Assembly (NCBI GenBank): GCA_012934845.2
Contig: WNNJ02000879.1
Location: forward strand, 121,586-185,585
DNA: 64,000 nt
DNA from: Pomphorhynchus laevis
Lineage: Eukaryota > Acanthocephala > Palaeacanthocephala > Echinorhynchida > Pomphorhynchidae
Direction of reading: 5' to 3'
Shown here: in pieces, positions 59,211 to 64,000 of the stretch
How positions within the stretch are numbered: position 1 is the first letter of the stretch
How the letters are laid out: each line of letters begins with the position of its first letter
Made by a program: the position numbers and the translations under genes
Notes under the pieces: generated by a model
The model's database searches: none
Told to the model about the DNA's origin: nothing
Seen by the model: only the letters and a program-made list of their open reading frames with translations

Positions 59211-61930
59211 TTAGCTTAATCTTGCTGCACGGATGCATGCGAACACAAAACGTGCAATCTCAAAACCAATGTCACGTTTAATTTTGACAGCTATATCGGC
59301 ATACACCCTGATTGACATATTGGCTGTTTTAGTGGCAATTAGCTTTAGTAGCGTCTCGGACTCTTTGTCGAGTCGTTCGGATGGCGATAACGAAACGCGT
59401 TCAACCGCACCTACTCGTTCGGCATATTTGTTCATTTTACGACTTTCATTGTATTTAAAAACCGAATCTGGTTCACGAGAGATGTTCGATTGAGCATGTA
59501 CAAAGAAAACATTAACATCAAAGAACGTCAATTCAAATCGATTTCCGTAAGTCCAGAACAGACGATATCAAGCCGTCGTTATGATCACGTGTCGTAGTGG
59601 TTTGTTCAAAAGCCATGTCATCAGGAACGGCGATTAGTTGTGGTTTGCATTTTACACAGTGTGAAATTCGAACGAGATGTTGCGAGATAATGTATCTAAC
59701 TGCATAATGTCTGATGGAATGGAAGGCGCCATTTTTGCACGATAAATAATGGGTTATGTTTACTGGTGCGCCGCAAATGTAATTGCCGTTTTTTAGGTAG
59801 TAATCGACATGACCGTATCGAGCGTTTAAGGATCTTTAAATTCGTTTGCTGATAGATGAAACCCTTAATGGGCAAAAGGAATCGCACTTTGCCATGATGA
59901 GGCTCAATTACTGGCTCCGTGCGCGATCAGGTTATTCGTCGTTGGTGTATCTAGAATGGATAGCCCGGAAATACGTTCTTGACGTGCTTGAACTCTAAGT
60001 TGTGTCATTGTACGCAGCGTCGTTATTTGTTTGTCTCTCAGGTCATCCCAAATAAGGCTGGAATCGTAAGTTGAGACAAGCATCCGCAAAGATAATCCTT
60101 CCAATTGTGATGTGAATCCAGGGTATGTGATTCCTAAGTTGCCTAATTTTGACGGAGAGCACAGCTATCCAATCGTCATCTAAAGTTCACGTAGCGAATC
60201 TAAGAAGTAATTGTTGAGTAAGTTTGTTTATCAGAGCAGCCTATACAGTCTAAGAGCAGTCATAAGTGTGCATTATTTGCGTCAACTAATGTTGGACAGC
60301 ATGAATTAGTACATCAAAAGCGACTTGTGGATCAGCGCTAGCTACAATAGAGTTTGAGCATTAAAATCAAATTTGCTGACAGTTCAGCTACGGATATGTT
60401 TTCAAATTCGCTGGAGCGAATGGGCGTGCCGAGTATTTTAATGCCATCGGTGGAGATTTTGATGCCAGGGTCAGGAAATTCAGCTTCGTTGATAACGCGG
60501 TGTGACAAAATCTGGGACATTTTCGCATTCACAAGTAACCGTATTTGGCACCTTCTGTGTAAGCACTCTGCATACTTCCTTCAACGTGTCACTGATTCCT
60601 ACAAAGTAGGCGTCTTCAGCGTACCACTTTTAGAAATGCCAGTTGCCCTGAAGTTAAGTAGATGTCGCGAAGGGACAGATCAATTTGATTGATTGAAAAC
60701 GTTGTTCGCGTCAATCATTAATACGCAGTGGTCGTTTCGTCGATGAAACTCGTTCCTTAACTAGGTTATCGCAGCCTCTATTTCTCCTATTTGCGAGACC
60801 CACCCCAAATGTGTGCATCCAGCAACGTCTTGTATGTCATTACGTGTGAAATCTAAAATATCTCTGCTTATGATACGTCTCACGGTGTTGCATATTCCGA
60901 TGGGACGAATTCCACCTGATTTCTTTTCCAGCGCAACTAGACGGTATGCGGTGAAAGCAATTAGAGTACCGTGGCTAATTTTTCTGTCGCGATGTATATT
61001 GCAAAGTTAGCAAGTGACTTGGCAAGCTTCACAGGTTGAGGCCTAAAGTCTGTAAGCATGTGACGCAACGCTCGGGAGTCTAGACCTCAAGGTCCAGAGC
61101 TCTCTTTGATCTTCTTGCTGGATCTAATGATATGGGTTTCAACAGTGCATATAAGAGACATGCGTGATGAGGTTTGGAGCCAGGAAACGGTGACGACAGA
61201 AGATCATCTTGCTCTGAAGGCTTTGCAACAGGGGGTAGCTCCTGGAGGATCGACAAAACTGTTGCGTTAGCGATAATATCATCTGGTTGTAGGATATGTG
61301 CCTCAAATGTTCCATCGAGAACGGTTTTGCTGACACTGATGGCACCCTTCGTCAGTAGGTTTTGATATTATTTAACCAGTCAATAGGCTTCTTGGATGGC
61401 GAAGTTCGAGATTGCATTGTAGGTAAAACGCTTCGCGGTAAAGATCCTCGAAATCTTTGTTTCGCCAATTGATTAATCTGTGTTCATAAGTCTTACGAAT
61501 AAGTGTGATTTATTGTGTAGGTATTCTTTGTAATACTAGTTGAGAAAAAATGGAAACATTTCGAAGTAACGATTGTGTATCAGATTTAGCTTCAATCGAT
61601 TTCTGATAAAAGTCGGTGTTAATCTCAACAATTTTGTTGCTTGTGGAGCATCGTGGGAGTGTCATGAGATTAGGTCGCCAGTGGATTACAGCCTCAAACA
61701 AGTCATCGGCTGTTTCGATATTTGTGTTTGGATGAGGAGCATCTAGAGTGGACTTAGGTTTATTCTTTGACCTCAATTGGTTGTCATAGCGGGACTGGTC
61801 AAACTGCGTTGAAGGGAGGTCGACCACTCGTCGATTAGTTGTTTTTGATATGTCAGGGATATCTACTTGCGTTGGTTTATTAGAGCCAGATGCTGCGGAG
61901 CAGTTCGTGTATGATCGTTTGTCCTTCAAG
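59211..61930 (-). mobile_element. Retroelement D3: relative of D2, minus strand
   Basis: Reading the minus strand from 61,930: an N-terminal block with TADDLFEAVIHWRPNLMTLP, GLDSRALRHMLTDFRPQPVK, GGIRPIGICNTVRRIISRDI and CVLMIDANNVFN (motif A). Next are the thumb (DPGIKISTDGIKILGTPIRS at about 60,420-60,470) and a Cys/His block CGAPVNITHYLSCKNGAFHS followed by IRHYAV at about 59,690-59,790. The end block (59,531-59,211) has FFDVNVFFVHAQSNI. Order and words parallel D2. It is broken by many stops and indels. Confidence 0.7.
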
Positions 61931-62227
61931 CGTTTGCAACTCTTGCACTTTGCAAATAACCATTACAAGCGCAACATTTGAAAGAAGATGGTACACCGCG
62001 GGACATTCAGTGTTGCTTGTTGGACAATACATTTCTTTACTGTTTGGTTGTAGTTGTTGAATTGACTGTATTTGCTCAATTGTATGTATTAACTTGAAAA
62101 ATTAAAATTTTAATATAAAATATAAAAGTTTATTATATAAAATTTTATAATTTATATTTTGATCTTGTGTATTATCTCCCCCCAGAACGACACTTGTGTA
62201 TTATCTTTCCCAAGAAAAAAAATAAAT
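61931..62227. other. No clear gene
   Basis: Short spacer; the left part may still belong to D3. Confidence 0.4.
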
Positions 62228-62443
62228 TTAAAATTTTATTAAATCAAAAATCTTCTCTACATCATCACCAGGAACATTGTCTCTCCACATCCATTCACTT
62301 AGATAAAATTTCAATTCCTTTTTTGCAACGCCCATCATTGCTTTGGCTCTGCACTTTTGTTTATTCCAGTAAGACTCTATATTTTGTTTATGAACCCCAC
62401 TTATAGGATCTACAAAATACAGCTTGTGCTTCACTGTACCATG

Positions 62444-62499
<56 letters not shown>

Positions 62500-62640
62500 G
62501 ATACTTCGATATGCAACCCACTCGTCACTGTGTATTATAGAAAGAGGGGCTACAACTCTATCGATTATGGGTATTAAAGTCTCCTTCGTTCTGTTTGGAA
62601 CGATCTCCGGGGCTTGTCGGTTTGGTTCTTCAAAGCAAAT
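62228..62640 (-). mobile_element. Merlin-type transposase fragment, split by a (TA)n tract
   Basis: The minus strand encodes IVPNRTKETLIPIIDRVVAP then LSIIHSDEWVAYRSINS, with the second catalytic Asp in HSDEW. After the TA tract come KHKLYFVDPISGVHKQNIES (catalytic Glu) then YWNKQKCRAKAMMGV and FYLSEWMWRDN. This is the C-terminal half of an IS1016/ISXO2-related DDE transposase, in eukaryotes the Merlin superfamily. The first catalytic Asp region is missing. Confidence 0.8.
62447..62492. repeat. (AT)23 microsatellite inside the transposase frame
   Basis: A perfect 46 bp AT/TA run lies between YRSIN-S and the KHKLYFVDP segment of the Merlin fragment. It adds 46 bases to the coding sequence. 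Perfect repeats suggest recent expansion. Confidence 0.95.
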
Positions 62641-63362
62641 AAAAAATCTTTTGGCATATTTTAAGCAGTATAAATATGCGTATCGACTATGTCAATTTTA
62701 TTATGTAGAAACAAAGTTGAGTATAAAAAACATATTTTAACTTTTTTTGAAAAAATAAAATAAAAATTTAATTAAATCTTAAATATATGAGCGTTGTTTT
62801 AAAAAATCACATAAAATACTCATTATACATCTCGACATTACTGGTAAGTTTGAACTTTAAATAATGCATATTCACATAAAAATTTGTTTTTTAAAATTTT
62901 CGCCAAAGTAAATTAAAATTAAAAACTCTCAAATTTTTTAAGCACAAATAAACTTTTGTATTGCTTTTATAAACTAATTTTATGCTATATAACATATTAT
63001 AATTTGATCAGCCATGCTATTAAATATTTGACGATATTCAATTTTACATTTTTTTAAAATATTTGTAAGTAATAAATTATTTTTTAAAATTATTTAAAAA
63101 AATAATTTTTAAATTTCATAACCATAATATCAGAGTATATTGCTCAAAATATTTACATAAAATATATATGATACATCATGATACTTTAGTTGTGTTTGGG
63201 TATGAATAATGCATCTTCATTAGAAAATAATTGAAATTGTTTTATCATATTTTGCTATTTGCCTCTCCTCCCATTCGTTAACAAAATAATGATTCCAAAT
63301 GATAAATATGTTATTCTTTAAAATAATTACATTACAGCAAAACCGCGAATGAGAGTGAATAA
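62641..63362. other. AT-rich spacer between Merlin fragments
   Basis: No gene recognised. Confidence 0.55.
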
Positions 63363-64000
63363 TTAAAAAAAAATTCCGCGACTCATTTGTCGCCATATAA
63401 ATTTAACTAGATAGGAATCCAGCATTTGTCTATGTGTTCCACATTCTAGCTTGTTCCGTCTTTTTAGCTGATTCCACGTGCTTTCCACTGTCTGTGTGTG
63501 GTGGCCCTCTTCCGATACAAATTCCTCACTGTGATTAACAGTGTAATGCTGAAAATTGTATCCGTCCATTGAATCTAGCCCGCTGTAACCCTTCCACATA
63601 TCTGACAGAATAATGCTGCCAGGTTGTATGAATGCCTGAATACACTCTTTTAGTGTTTCAGCTGTACAATTATCCACAGCAACGAGAAATACCTCCTTAG
63701 TTTCGCGGCAAATATCCCCGAGCACTCATTGTTTTGGGTATATCTTCCCGCGGTTGTATTTGCGACGGCTATACATGGTCTCGTCGACTTCAACTGTGAG
63801 TCCATCGCCGCTAATAAATGAAGGGTTGCGCAAAACGTCAAAAGCGCACAGTTCTCGAAAATAGTTTCGAAAATCTACAGCCGTTTCTTGGCTCAGGCCA
63901 AACCCGTCTTTACAAAATTTGATGCTGGTTAACTGCTTTGTCCAGCAATATGCAAGGAGAATGACCTTTTTCAATGGAATTCGGGATCCATCAAACTACG
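63363..64000 (-). mobile_element. Merlin transposase, runs off the window edge
   Basis: The minus-strand frame from 64,000 has IPLKKVILLAYCWTKQL and VDFRNYFRELCAFDVLRNPS. All three catalytic positions are present: VEVDETMYSRRKYNRG (D), IILSDMWKGYSGL (D) and HHTQTVESTWNQLKRRN (E). The protein ends FIWRQMSRGIFF at 63,363. A single in-frame TGA follows KQ in IYPKQ, where the family normally has Trp (one base from TGG). Apart from that the visible 200 residues are open. The N-terminus lies outside the window. The two Merlin pieces are clearly different in sequence, so they are separate copies. Confidence 0.9.

Noticed and set aside
62357-62740. 127-codon plus-strand frame with an Ile-Tyr run
   Set aside because: It is the antisense of the Merlin fragment, kept open by the AT microsatellite.
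63363-64000. Bacterial IS1595/ISXO2 insertion or contamination
   Set aside because: Surroundings and the adjacent related fragment fit a eukaryotic Merlin element, a known relative of those bacterial families.

Overview
The window looks like repeat-rich, AT-rich animal nuclear DNA, most probably from an insect or another arthropod. The support is a eukaryotic tRNA-Asn, spliced host genes with GT-AG introns, several APE-type LINE families, Penelope-like elements (PLEs) with hammerhead-type motifs, Merlin DNA transposons and many palindromic MITE-like repeats. No bacterial operons, CRISPR arrays or phage genes are visible. Everything here was read by eye from the sequence; no database or alignment was run.

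Three host genes can be supported. A tRNA-Asn(GTT) lies at 1,690-1,763 (minus). The 3' three exons of a tubulin folding cofactor E-like gene (TBCEL, mulet in Drosophila) lie on the plus strand at 16,195-16,725, 22,982-23,133 and 24,226-24,544, with a 6.3 kb intron full of repeats. A TMEM258-like oligosaccharyltransferase subunit gene lies at 30,614-30,864 (minus). A fourth, unidentified multi-exon gene is likely on the minus strand at 35,393-36,898.

Layout: 1-3.2 kb, AT-rich DNA, tandem repeats, tRNA and a short LINE insertion. 3.2-6.7 kb, LINE A (CR1/L2-like, nearly intact RT). 6.7-9.6 kb, LINE scraps and MITEs. 9.7-12.8 kb, LINE B copy 1. 13.5-15.4 kb, a recent LINE tail with a 101 bp direct repeat, another LINE tail and a PLE scrap. 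16.2-24.8 kb, TBCEL with a retroelement (D1) and an 88 bp satellite in its large intron. 24.9-27.8 kb, palindrome, hammerhead-like motif, PLE pieces and a minisatellite. 28.1-30.3 kb, retroelement D2. 30.6-36.9 kb, host genes separated by repeats. 37.4-40.3 kb, LINE C. 41.0-44.9 kb (minus) and 46.6-50.2 kb (plus), two LINE B copies in inverted orientation. 50-53.6 kb, nearly featureless AT-rich DNA. 53.9-57.4 kb, LINE fragments and palindromes. 58.0-59.1 kb, a 1 kb palindrome carrying an insertion. 59.2-61.9 kb, retroelement D3 (minus). 62.2-64.0 kb, two Merlin transposase fragments.

The observations I rate highest are: LINE B copies whose ORF2 is nearly the same protein while ORF1 is strongly diverged; a LINE tail flanked by an apparently identical 101 bp direct repeat; hammerhead-ribozyme-like cores tied to Penelope-like sequence; a retroelement class (D1-D3) whose RT is fused to a zinc-binding and nuclease-like C-terminus and whose clade I cannot name; and a duplicated fragment of a TBCEL splice acceptor plus exon start inside the following intron.
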